Source: Baffinella frigidus
Taxonomy: Eukaryota; Cryptophyceae; Cryptomonadales; Baffinellaceae
Assembly (NCBI GenBank): GCA_026770585.1
Contig: MU646511.1
Coordinates: 513,033-537,831 of the forward strand
Reading direction: 5' to 3'
DNA length: 24,799 nucleotides
In this document: piece after piece, positions 1 to 11,800 of the stretch
Layout of the letters: each line of letters begins with the position of its first letter
How positions within the stretch are numbered: the stretch's first letter is position 1
Program-made: the position numbers and the translations under genes
The notes under the pieces: model-generated
What the model saw: the letters and a program-made list of their open reading frames with translations, nothing else
Told to the model about the DNA's origin: nothing
The model's database searches: none

Positions 1-1811
1 CCCTCCTTGGCCGGGCGCGTTGTGAAGCGACTGGGTCGAAACAACGGCGGGATGGAGGAGGGGGGCGGCGCGCGCGAGGCAGGCGGCGAGGGGCGCGGCG
101 TCAGCGGGTGCCACATGCTTCCGGTAGGCAGAGGACGTCAGGACAGCGGATGCCAGCGCGCACGCGATGCCCTCCTGTACTCGTCAGGTTTACCGTTTCG
201 GGTTTCGGGTTTCGGGTTTCGGGTTTAGGGGTTGGGGTTTCGGGCGGGGGGCGCGGGGGGCGCAATTTGCGGCCCCGCGTCCTCCGCGTGCTTGCAGGAA
301 GACGCGGACGCGGGGCAGGACGCGCCCGCGGACACCATCACTTCCTCTACACGTCAATGCCCCGTCCGTTGACAACCCTACGGTAGGCGATCCGTACGGG
401 CGGAGGGTTGCTCCTACGGGTGTCCCAACGGAGAGCCTCTTATCCATTCAACCCCCAATGTATACCAGGAGGGCTCGTTTTCGTGCGCTCCCTCCCTACA
501 AACCTGGAACACACGCCATGCACATACAGTTTGTAGGCGAGGCTCGCAACCTGCAGGGCGAGGGCTTTGGTGGTCGGGGTTCCCCGTAGAGAGTCTCCTG
601 AAGTAGTGGAGGCGAGGACCGCGACGAGCGCCTGCACCGCGCGCACCCCCACCGTCCCGCCCGCCCCTGCCCAGATCGCGCCTCTGTTCAGCACGTGCAT
701 GTCTTCGCCTGCTCACGTCAATAGGCTACCGGCCTAAACTCAGGGTAGTTACGCCTACGGTATTGACTACGGTAGGCCGTAGGGCATTCTGAGGGGCCCT
801 ACGAGAAACCCGGGCCTAGGGACCCTACGGCCTACCGTAGTCAACACCGTAGGCTTAACCACCGTACTTTCAGTTCGTTAAACGTGTTGGTATGGATCAC
901 GGTCTCTATCTTTCTAGGTTGGTGTCTTTGTCAACAACGAATACGCCCCCTGGACTATGCAGCACGGATACGGTGCTGAGAAACATGTGGGGTGTTTGTG
1001 AAGCATGGAGGGGCCCACTGATAAGGTGGGACAGTGTCTGTCCCGGGCGCTCTTGCAAGGGGTCAGCGTTTGCGGATCAGGCGAGGACTCCCAACGGAAG
1101 ATGCCCTGACGCCGGCCGCTGCGGAGCCACGCGCGGGGTGCGGAAAGCAATCGTCGCGCGCGAGGACAGCGAGGGCGAGGCAGGGAGGCCAGGCAGGGGG
1201 TCGAGGCGAGTGGGGGGAAGAGGGGGGGAGAGAGGGAAAGAGAGAGCGACAGACTCTCCGCCAGCGAGGGAGGGAGGGAGGGAGGGAGAGGAAGGGGGAT
1301 GACCTGGGGCGGGGCGCGCGCGCGGGTTGCGAGGAGCGAGCAGCGCGGTTGAGAGGAGGCGCACCCGCGCGAGCGCACCTCCCTCCCCGCCCCTCTCCAC
1401 CCCACGCTGCAGGAACCGAATCGCCCCTTCCACCTGCAGTCGTGCGAGGGACTCTGGTTTATGGTTGGGGTTGGGGGTTGGGGGTTTAGGGTTTAGGGTG
1501 TGGGACTTCGGGTTTACGGCTTGGGGTGTGGGGACTGTGCTCGTTTAGGGTTCAGGGTTTAGGGTCGAGAATTTTAGGGGTTTAAAAGGGTTTCGGGGTG
1601 CGGGACGCTGCTTGACCTCCTGTGGGGTGGCGGGGCGCTGTTCTCCCGCGGTCCTGGTTTATGGTGTATGGTTTAGGGTTTAGGGTTTAGGGTTTAGGGT
1701 TTAGGGTTTAGGGTTTAGGGTTTAGGGTTTAGAGTTTAGGGTTTCGTGTTTAGGGTGTAGGGTTTAGGGGTTAGGGTTCAGGGTCTGGTTTCAGGTTTCA
1801 GGGTTGATGGT

Positions 1812-1850
<39 letters not shown>

Positions 1851-1972
1851 GGTTGGGAGTTGGGGCGGAGGGGTTACCGCTTCCCCCCCGAAGGAGGATC
1901 GTCGTCATCCGAGGATGACGAGTCGTACGCGCGCCGGCCGGCTAGCGATGACTGCGCACAGCGCGACGGCAT
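1..1972 (-). CDS. Unrecognised protein, 5' part of a multi-exon gene (3' end off the window)
   Basis: Five minus-strand exons join in one frame: 1972-1878, 1653-1617, 1433-1304, 708-620 and 174-1. All internal borders are AG/GT, and the phases agree (2, 0, 1, 0; 525 nt, no stop). The ATG at 1972 is my choice because a long pyrimidine tract lies just upstream; an in-frame ATG at 2131 is the alternative. The N-terminus carries a Ser/Asp run (YDSSSSDDDD). Exon 3 begins VEGAIRFLQRG, exon 4 contains EDMHVLNRGAIWAGAGG, and exon 5 is Ala/Leu-rich (ALASAVL, LAACLARAAPLL) and looks helical. An alpha-solenoid is possible but is only a guess; no family is recognised. The gene is divergent from the nucleotidyltransferase gene. 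Intron 1 holds the longest perfect telomere-type array in the window. The exon chain is fairly secure; the function is unknown. Confidence 0.6.
747..859. repeat. Fold-back element with arms of about 38 bp
   Basis: The left arm (747-784, containing GACTACGGTAGGCCGTAGGG) is nearly the reverse complement of the right arm (822-859), with a loop of about 37 bp. It lies between exons 3 and 4 of the left-hand gene. Related CTACGGTAGG fragments occur at 378-420 and around 9970-10025. It has the form of a small non-autonomous inverted-repeat element; no transposase is present. Confidence 0.65.
1200..1292. repeat. Purine-rich low-complexity tract (GGGAGA/GGGAGG)
   Basis: This is an almost pure purine run on the plus strand with tandem GGGAGG units at 1267-1290. 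It ends about 12 bases before the donor of exon 3 of the minus-strand gene, so the transcript reads a long pyrimidine tract just inside that intron. Confidence 0.7.
1442..1860. repeat. Interstitial telomere-type array, TTTAGGG on the plus strand
   Basis: About eight perfect TTTAGGG units run from 1672 to 1731, flanked by variants: TTCAGGG, TGTAGGG, and a block of TTGAGGG at 1808-1850. The array occupies introns 1 and 2 of the minus-strand gene, so its transcript reads CCCTAAA. It is interrupted only by the 37-nt exon at 1617-1653, so this is not a chromosome end. Confidence 0.9.
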
Positions 1973-2862
1973 CAGGGTGGAGAGGGGGTTGGGGCCGAGA
2001 GAGAGGGGGGGAGGGGGGGGGAGGGGAAGAGATGGCGAGAGTGCATGCCAGCGGAAGACCGGGATTTGGCAGGCTGCGGCTTTCCCATCCTCTGGGTTGG
2101 CTGTGATTTGCGATGCGTTTCTGTGCGACACATGTTCTGAATGTTGCTACTTGGCATAGAAACTCATCACCGAGGTTGAAACCGCAGCCGTGCTTCAACA
2201 GTCCCTGCCCCAAACGTTTGGAAATAGATTTCCGGGTCCGCATGCAACACTTTGCACACAGGGCGAAAGTGATCATAGAGGTGGAAGTAGATTTCTGGGT
2301 CGAAAGATTGCATTCGAGGGCGAAACCGCAGCAGCTTGCTTCGCGATGCGGCGTTCGATTTCCTCCAGGCCGAGGATATCCTCTTCAAGCTGACTCAGCC
2401 CGCGGTGCGGCAGCCGCACCATGGCTCGCTCCTCGATTTCCACCCCAATCGAAATTTAGCCCGCCCGCAGGAATGTTCAAAAAGGGTCTGGCGGTGTGGC
2501 AAGCCCCCTTGCACCAGGAAAGCTCCAGGCGCCCTGCACTTTTTTTTGGCGCAGAGCTGTTGATCAGAGCAGCGGCGGTGCGCGAAACCCCATTGATTCC
2601 ATCATTGTGTTGAACAGGTCAAGAGGAGGAGAGGAAGAGGGGGTGGCGAAATTTCGGTCTCGGCATTTCCCGAGAATTAAAACCTTCAAAAAAATCCACG
2701 CCAGGGGGCTCGAAACATCCACTTTTGACGTCTTTCACTGGAAACCCGAAGGAAATAAAGTCACTTTTGCCTGAGATAAGACAGTCATCTCCCCCAAGCC
2801 GTCTGGCGTGGTTACAAGTCCAGGATCAGGATTTTGCACCCGAACGTCAACGCTCTTCAGTC
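1973..2862. promoter_or_regulatory. Non-coding spacer between two divergent genes
   Basis: I find no convincing exon between the two start codons. On the minus-strand gene's side there is a polypurine/polypyrimidine tract (1978-2038). A short imperfect direct repeat occurs at 2221-2249 and 2283-2311 (GATTTCCGGGTC against GATTTCTGGGTC), and short open frames there have no coding character. The position implies that promoters for both genes lie here, but no TATA box or other core element is convincing. Confidence 0.45.
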
Positions 2863-5800
2863 ATGGCCACCGTTGTTGAGCAGGCCTTCCTGCTCCAGAC
2901 CATCAACCAGATGGTCGCTCCCCGGACCTCTCACCCCGGCCGTGCCACCCGCCGCATCTCCTTGCCGCCCAAATCTTTAGCCCAGGCCCTGCATTCTGGG
3001 TTCGCAGAGGCATCTGGCAAAAACACAAGTGTTATCTTTCAACTCCCCCATCACACTACTGTCTCCCGCACACATCGCTGCGGCGGACCATGAAGGTTCG
3101 CTCATCAGGCGCGCCTAAAGAGCCGCTGCATGTCGCAGTCCCTCACGCCCGACCTGTTGAGTCAAGGAGGCGTAGCAGATGATGCGCAGAGGACTCCCTT
3201 TTCTGTCTCTGTCTGATCCAGGCTCGCCAATCTGACAAGGCTCATCCACGCTCCAAATTTGACGGATTTGTACTCCGAACGCAGATCGTCAACCTGAGAA
3301 TAGTCCGTCACGCCGACTTGGCAGAGCTAGGATCCGCGCATGCGCGCTGATCCACTAGTCTAAGATCCTCAAGACGAAGCCGGCTCGGCAGGTGGGGACA
3401 GTTGGGTACGACGCCGTGATCATCTGCACGTCGAACATCAACCAGGAGCGGTACTGGCAGAAGCGGCTGGAAGCCACGCGCGGCCAGGCAGCCCGCGAGG
3501 GCGCCCTCATCCTCGCGGTGCCTCCTCCATCTGATCACACCCCAGGGACAACCCTAGGCCCTTTGGCATTTACTACCGTAGGGTCATCGGGAATGAAACA
3601 TACGCGCAGGGGACCCAAAACAGGCATTTTTCTTCCGGTTGCTGGAGCTCCTCCTCCCACCAAGACCAGCGCACACCATCTTTATCCGCGAGCCTCCAAC
3701 TCTCGGTGGCAGACCAAATTGCCCTGCGATGGCCTGGGCACCCCTATACCATTAACTATTAACCATTGACCATGAACCATTAACCCAAATCCCTCAACCC
3801 CAAACCTTAAACCCTAGCAGAAAAAACTGACCCACTCAACCCTACACCCCAAACCCTGAAACTCATTCTTCAAACCCCAAACTCCAAACCCTAACCCCCA
3901 AATCCCAAACAGGTACACGAGGACTGGGCGGCCTCGGAACCCTCTTCACCCTGGATCATGAACCCTAACCTAGCCATCTAAACCCTGCACCCTAAACCCC
4001 AACCTAGGGTTTCGGTCTTCAGTTTTTGGGGTTGGAGGTTACCTTGGTGTCTCCGCCGTGGAGGGTTCACAGCCCGTTGGATTCTTAAACCCTAACCAAT
4101 CCTAAACCTAGTCTCGTTATCTCTAAAAATAGGTGCACGAAGACTGGGGGGCGGATGGCGCGGGCAACGGCCTCGGGACCCTCTACGCCTACACCAAGGT
4201 AACCTCCAAACCCTAAACCCTCAGCCCTCGAGCTCCTAGAAGAGACGCGGGTAAAGCAGTACTATTGCAGCTCAAGTTGTATAGTCCGTGCATGTATTCT
4301 AAAATTGATTTGAATGGATGTAAGGACTATTTAACCTTTCTCCTGCAGTTGTAACATCAATACATCCATTATACGTTTCCGTGCTGGTACAAAACAGGCC
4401 AATTAGCTCTGCGATCGGAAACGGCTGAAGTCGGACGCTTCCATTGAACCCTCGAATCATTGAAAACTATGATTGGGCTAAGTTTGCGTGAGCTTGACAC
4501 CCCCAATGAGTGGCAGGACTGAGGGCTTCCAGGTGCACCCCCTTTCGCTGAAACGATGGGACGCAGTTGCAGTCGCACGGGGGCTGCCTTTCGGCGCGCG
4601 CAAAGGCCCATGAGGACCCGTCGGGGTACACATCTAGTTATATACCCCATGCATCTATTCTATATTCGAAACGAACAATCCTTATTCGAAACGTATAGTT
4701 GAAATGCAGTTATGCAGTCAATACATCCATTATACGTTTCCGTGCTGGTACAAAACATGCCCCTCAGCTCTGCGATTGGAAATCGTTACAATTTTACAAT
4801 AACTTTTCGGGTGCCACATTAAAAACTTCGAGTAGAAAGAAAAATAAATGTAAATGTTCGAATAGATTTGTTTTGAACAGAAATGGGAAGGTCCCTGAAG
4901 GATGTACTTTGAAGTTGGACGCGGGCAAAGGCGCAACAGGACTTCGCAGGCTTCACAGGTATTGATATATAGTCCACAAACCTATTCTGAATGATTTTGA
5001 CCTGCAGTCTGAATTGCTCTCCCCGGCAGGCGCGGGCCAAGGCGCAAAACGATTTCTCGATCGACCTTGACGCCAAGATCGCTGCTGGGTGCGTCCCGGC
5101 TTTTGGGTTTAGAGGCCAGGGTTTTGGTTTAGGGGTTGGGGGTTAGGGTCCTGGTTTAGGGTGTGGGGTTAGGGATGAGGGTCCTGGTTTGACGTTTAGG
5201 GATTCGGGTGCTGTTCTCGATTGACCAACCGTGGATGCCACGATCGCTTCCTGGTGCGTTTCGGCTTTGGGGGTTAGGGTTGGGGGTCCTGGGTTAGGTT
5301 TCTGGTTCAGGGGTTAGGGGCTAGCGTCCTGGTTCAGGATTAGGGATTAAGTTTCTGGTTTTAAGGTTAAGGATTTAGGGGTCAGGGTGCTGGTTTAGAG
5401 TTTAGGGTTCAGGGTGCCCCCCTGCCCCGTTCTTGTTCTCGCGTGTCACTCCCAAGCCCTGAAGCCCCCCCCCCTCCCTCTTTCTCTCGCCCTAAACCCA
5501 AACCATCAACCCTAAACCCTAAACCCTAAACCCTAAACTCTCAACCCTAAACCATAAACCTCAAACCCTAAACCATAAACCATAAACCATAAACCCTACA
5601 CCCTACACCCCACACCCTAAACCCCAAACCCTAACCTAAACCCCAAACCCTAAACTCTAAACCCTTCACGTTAGGTGGTCGGTAGCAATGTTCCACACGG
5701 CAGGAAAGGGCACGCGGCTGGCGCCGCTCCCGGGCAGTGAGAACAACAACAAGCCCGGCGTCAAACTCCCCTCGGTGCGTACCTTGCTCTGCCTCAGTAA

Positions 5801-8800
5801 AACTGGGCTCACCATAAAATCATTTTGGCTGCCCGTGTGTGCTGGTGTTTCTGCTCTAAATGTGTTTTATGGCGAGTCCTGTTTTACTCAGGCAAAGCTA
5901 GAATGCCATCCACCTGCCATTCAGACTGGAGTGTTTTGATCCTCACACCCCAATGTTAACAAATACGCCACATGTTGGTTGACCAGCACGCCATATGTTA
6001 CCGAATGCGCCACATGTCAACAACCACGCCATGTGTAAGCGAATCCGCTGTAAGTTAACAAACACGCTGTATGTCAACAGCCACGGCATATGTCATGAAA
6101 CACGCGATATGTCCACAAACGGTAACACGCGGTATCGCAGGTGGTGGATGGGGCGCCGAAGGAGCTGCCAAAAGAGCTGTCACCATGAAGCCCTAACCCT
6201 GAACCCTAGCCCCTAGGCCCTAGGCCCTAAAGCAAATGACATTGCAGGTGGTGATGGTGGATGGGGCGCCGAAGGAGCTGACGATCCTGGAGGCTGTCAT
6301 CCGCCAGACCAACAGGTTGCCCGAAATCCCGAAACTCCAAACCGTACACTGTAGACCCTAACCCCCTGAATCCTAAACCCTCGCCCTAACCCCTAACTCC
6401 TAAACCCTAAACCCTAAACCCAAACCTAAACCTGAAACCCTAAACCCTGAACCCTAAACCCTGAACCCAAACCCGAAACCCCTCCCGCAGCTACGCGCCG
6501 CACCGCAAGGGACGGTGCTCGGTCTTCTGGGGCGACCAGGTCCAACCCTCAACCTCACACCCGAGACCACCCAGACATCCTCGCTCCGCCTCAATCGGGT
6601 TAGCCGACTACGCTTAAGTTGACACGCTGGGTTCGAGGTACCAATCCGTCAACTTTGGGGAGCACACTCGGGGTTTCGTGCCGTCGGCGGGCACGCCTGC
6701 GAGTGGAGGACACCACGCGGGCATCCTGGCGTGCCTCGGCCCGATTAGCCGACTATGCTTAAGTTGGTGCGCTGGGTTTTCGGTACGAATTCGTCAACTT
6801 TGAGGGGAATGGGCAGGTGTTCGTGCCGTCAGCGGGGACGCCCGCGAGCGGCGCGCACCACGCGGACATCCTCGCGTGCCTTGGCCCGATGCCCTCCGAA
6901 CAGGAGTGGGCCCAGCGTGGCCTCGAAAAGTACGGCCTCATCGCGGTTTGCCCCCCCCCCCCTACACCGCTCCGCGCAAGTCATCTTATCTCGGTTTGAC
7001 GTAGAACATATGTAAGGTGGTCCCCGGTACGGAAAGCGTCAGAAAAGGCGTTGAGAAGACGTGTATGTGGCTCGCGGATACTCTGGCGTGCCTCGGGGCG
7101 ATGCCGACTGAGGGCGAGTGGGCCGAACGTGGCCTCGAAAAGAACGGCCTCATTGCGGTTTGCTCCCCGCCCACACCTCTCTCCTTGAGTCAATCACGCG
7201 TCCCATCTCAGCTCGGCAAATCATACATGTTGCCAGGAACCCCGGTACAACAAGCGCGAGAACGAGCATCCAGAATACGAACAAGCGCGAGAACGAGCAT
7301 CCAGAATAATGCGGCGAGCCCGTAGCCCGAAACGCTGAAGCCGGAACCCGGAGCACAGGTGAACGCGGCAGGCGAAGCAGCGCAAGTGGAGAAGGTCTCG
7401 TACCAGACAGCCACTGCCCTCCTCGCCACCTTCGGCGAGATCGCCAAGGTCCAATCCTCCTCCTCGAAATCCAGGGGGGGCTAATTCCCTCGTCCTCCTC
7501 CTTGGCCCCCTCTTCCCCCGCTTCCTCCTCCCCATCTCTCATCGAGATGCGCATCCTTCTCTGACGACCACCTCCTCAACCTAAGCCCTCAACCTTGATC
7601 CCCACACTGCAAATAGCACCCCCCCCAACCTGGGGGGGAGCTTCCCTCCTCGCCACATTCGGCGAGATCGTCAAGGTGCGAAGTGTCTGGGGGGTTCATA
7701 GCCTCTTCTCACCACCCCCAACCCCTAAACCATGACACCATACACCAACCCAAAACCTGAAAGCCGAAGGCCGAATTCTGGCACCGCCCTCCTCGCCACC
7801 TTGAGCGAGATCGCTAAGGACCAACCCTCCTCCTCGAAACGTACGGGAGCCTAATTTCCTCCTCCGCCTCCACATCCTCTTCCTCCTCCGCCTTATCTTC
7901 CCCCTCTTCCTGCTCCCCTCCTCCACCTCTTCCTCCTCTCATCACCACCACCTCAACCTAAACCCTAAACCTTCATCCCCAAACTGCAAACACCAACCCC
8001 TCCACTCTCACCCAAGTCGGCCCGAGTCTGGGGAACTTCTCGCGGTTAACTTCAAATCCCAACCCCCAAACCCTAAACCCGAAACCCGAAAGCCGGAAGC
8101 CTTATCGCAGGTGGGAGCGAGTCTGGGGAGCTTCTCGCTCTCAGCGACGCTGCTGGCAGCCCTCCTCACCGAGTTTGCCCCCGAAATCACCGCCAAGGTC
8201 ACTCCTAAACCCCAAACACCAAACCCTAAACCCTGAACGCTGAACCCTGAACCCGAAACCCGAAACCCGAAACCCGAAACCCAAAACCCCAGACTCTAAA
8301 CCTGAGACCCTACACACCAGATCCCAAACACCAAACCCTGAACCCTGAATCCAGAACCCTGAACCGTGAACCCTGAATCCAGAATCCTGAAGGCTAAACG
8401 TTACACCGCAAAGCAGGTAGCGAAGCTGGACTCGGACCCGCACTTCTGGATGCCAATGACCCTCTCCGCGGAGGCATACCAATCGGTCCCCAACCCCGAA
8501 ACCCGGGACCCGAAACACCAAATCCAAAACCCGAAACCCGAAACCCGAAACACGAAGCACGAAGCTTCTGGATGCCAATGACCCTGTCCGCTGAGACCGA
8601 CGAATCTGTACCCTCCCCCTCAAACCCTAAACCTTGAACCCAGAGAGTCCTTTATTGGTCGCGGAGGCTTCACCGAAACACGCAACCCGGAACTCGAAAC
8701 CCGCAACCCGAAACTTCTGGATGCCAGTGACCCTGTCCTCCAATGCCTCCGACTCTGTATCGCCCTTCCCCCTCGGGGTTGCGGTGTTTAGGCGGGGGGG

Positions 8801-11800
8801 TGCCGGTTCTTTCTCCCGAGACCCTAACCCCTGGACCCTAAACCCGAATCTCTAAATACCACCTCAGCTTATGGGGCAGAAGAACGACTCGAAGGAGGAG
8901 GCAGCAGTGTCCTACTGATCCCGCATCCCTAACTAAACCCTGATCCCTAAACCCGAAACCCGAAAACCTCGTCAAACCCTGCAAAAGCTAACCGCTGAAC
9001 ATGTCGACAGGTTATGGGGCAGAAGAAGGTATCCAAGGAGGAGGCAGGCGCGCACTACACGCGCATGGCCGCATTCAAGAACGCCTTCTGCGCCCAGGTG
9101 CAGAAACCCTAAACCCCGAAACCCTTAAGAACAAGGCCTTTTGCGAGCGGGTTTGGGGGTGAGGGGTTATGGACCAGGGTGTTGGGGTGCAGTTTTTATG
9201 TTTTAAGGGTTCGGGTGGAGGGGCAGAAGAAGGTGTCACAACTTCTTCGAGCTTCCTGCTCCTCCTTCGGAGGAGGAGGAAGAAGCTCAGTACACCCGCA
9301 TGGCCCCATTCGAGAAGGCTTTTTGCGCCCAGGTTTGGGGGTGCAGGTTATGGAATAGGAGTTAGGCTGTAATTTCTTTCTTCCAGGGTTTACGGGCTAG
9401 GGTGTGGGGCTTAGTGATTAGAGTTTAGGCTGGCATTCAAGACGGCCTTCTGCGACTAGGTCCTCGACCCTACACCCTGCACCCGAAACCCGAAACCCTG
9501 AATCCTGAATCCTGAACCCTCAACCCTCAACCCTCAACCCTACACCCCAAACACGAAACACCAAACCCAAATGCTCTCTCCCTAAACCATCAACCCTATA
9601 TCCTAAACGTTGAACCCTAAACCCTAAACCCTAAACCCCAACCCCTACACAAAAGAGACGGGGAGCAGCGCGAGCAGCGCAGTGGTGGGGTGCATCCTCG
9701 CAGGGAGCAACTGCTACTCATCTGCTTTCTCTCTCTCTCTCGACCTCCCAGGGAGAGAGAGAGAAAGCATTTGGGTTTGGAGTGTGGGGTTCCTAAAGCA
9801 CAAGGTGGGCACGTATTGGCAGACAGGGAGCACGGCGGTGCTGGGGAGCATCGATGCGGGGAGCAACTGCTACTGGTGGGACTACGGCCTCATCAAGCTC
9901 TACCAGAAGAACAACCTCCTCACCACGGTAACCCCGCACGCCCTAATTATGGCGTCAACCTCGTTCTGGTATCCCGTAGGGCGCTACCGTATGCAATACC
10001 GTAGGGTGGTACGGAATGCCGTAAGTAGGTTGACGACGTAAACCCAACATTTTAGAAAATGTAACATAAACATTTTAGAAAAGGCCGCGTTGCCTGGAGT
10101 GGCTGCCCTCTAGTGTCGCACTACCCTTACATAAGTACGTACCGGACGGTGCCGACGATGCAATGTTAAGGGCACGGCCTTCTCAAGCTGTACCGGCAGA
10201 AAAAAATCAATCTCCTTACCACGGTACCTTTCCGCTCCAAAGTTGACGAATTTGTACTACAGGCCTAGATCGTCAACTTGTGAACAGTCCGTGAACCCAT
10301 TTGAATAGTCTGTGAACCCGTTTTATAAGCAGGGTGGCTCGCCCGAGGCAGAAGCGCCGCGGACGTTCCTGGGCCTGGGGACTCGTTTCCGCTCCAAAGT
10401 TGACGGATTGGTACTACAGACCTAGGCCGTCCACTTACGAAAAGTGGGTGAACGAATCAGGTGGACTCTCCGGAAGCGGAGGCGCTGCGGACGTTCCTGG
10501 GCATTCAGTTGGAGCGCACCAAGGGCAGCTCCCTCGGCGCCACTGTCGATGATGTGCGCACCCCGAAACCCGACACCTTCAACCCAACACCAAACACCGA
10601 AGCCCGCATGCCTAAACCTTAAACCCTAGCCCTTGATGCCTCAACGGCTTCGGCCTTTGACAGGCGTCGGTGGTGCTGGCAAGCGACGTCAAGGCAGGGA
10701 CCATCAAGCGCTCGGTCCTCTCGTCGGTCGCGTGCAGCCACGTCGACACCGAAGGCAAAACCCTAACACTATCCCCTAAACCCTAAATCCTAAACCCTAA
10801 ACCCCAAACCCCAAACCCTAAACCCTACACACAAAACCCCAAACCCCAAACCCTAGACACTAAACCCTAAACCCTGAACCCCGAACTCTAAACCCTAAAC
10901 CCTGAACTCTAAACCCTAAACCCTAAATCCTAAATCCTAAACCCTCAACCCTAAACCCTAAACCCCAAACCCTGCACTCCAAATCCCTAAACCAAAACCC
11001 TAAAACCCAGACCATAAACCCCAAACCCTGAACCACAAGCCCCGACCAGGCTCGATCCTGATCAACGTGTGCGCCAAGAGCGTGCGGTACGACCCCCCCC
11101 GCCCTGAACCCTAGACTCTAAACCCTAAACCCCAAACCCTAAACCCTAAACTCTAAACCCCAAACCCCAAACCCTAAACCCTAAACCCTAAACCCTAAAC
11201 CCCAAACCCCAAACCCCAAGTCCTCAAGGGGTTTGCAGCGACCCGACACCACACACCCTAACCCCCAAACTCCGAACTCGAAACGCTACAGGGGCAAGAA
11301 CCTGGTGCTGTACAACGTGGTCGATGACTCGGACGACGGCCTCTCGCTTCCTGACGGCACTGTAAACCCTAAACCCCAAACTAAAAACCATAAACAATAA
11401 ACCACAAACCATAAACCATAAACCATAAACCATAAACACTGAATCGTGAACCCCTACACCTCAAAAAGAAGTCTCGCTCCCGGACGGCGTGGATAGCCCG
11501 GAACCCTAATTTCTGAGCCCTCATCCCGAAACCCGAGAAGTGACACCGGAAACCCAATGAGTCTCTCGCTCTCTCGGTCTCACGGTTCTTCCTGACTGGG
11601 GGGGTGCAGAAACACCGAAACCCTACTCCTGAATCCCGAAACCGGAATTCCGAAACCCGAGTCTCTCTCTCGTTCTTGCGATTCTTTCTGGCTGGGCCGA
11701 ACCCCGAATCCCAAAGCCCGAATTCCGACGCCTCGGTGTGTGTCTCTCGTTCTGACGTGTCTTTATGTCTGGGGAGGCAGGTGCGGGCAGACATCTGCAT

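Noticed and set aside
240-345. A terminal exon of the left gene ending RNPNP in telomere-like sequence
   Set aside because: Direct splicing from 620 to 174 is in phase and gives a continuous frame to the window edge, so this stretch is better read as intron.
1672-1731. A chromosome end (true telomere)
   Set aside because: The array is internal, flanked by phase-consistent exons of one gene on both sides, and similar arrays recur throughout the window.
2113-2613. Long open frame of 166 codons on the plus strand
   Set aside because: No domain, unusual composition, overlaps competing frames and a direct repeat, and lies in the divergent spacer. It shows no splice-compatible link to the next gene.
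3080-3190. An additional exon between exons 1 and 2 of the nucleotidyltransferase
   Set aside because: No frame there links both sides in phase with good splice sites. The exon 1/2 border is left unresolved.
8141-8623. 160-codon minus-strand frame rich in FRVSGFGF
   Set aside because: It is a translation of telomere-like heptamers, whose 7-bp period yields repetitive peptides in open frames. Similar frames at 11381-11815 and 15571-15822 were dropped for the same reason.
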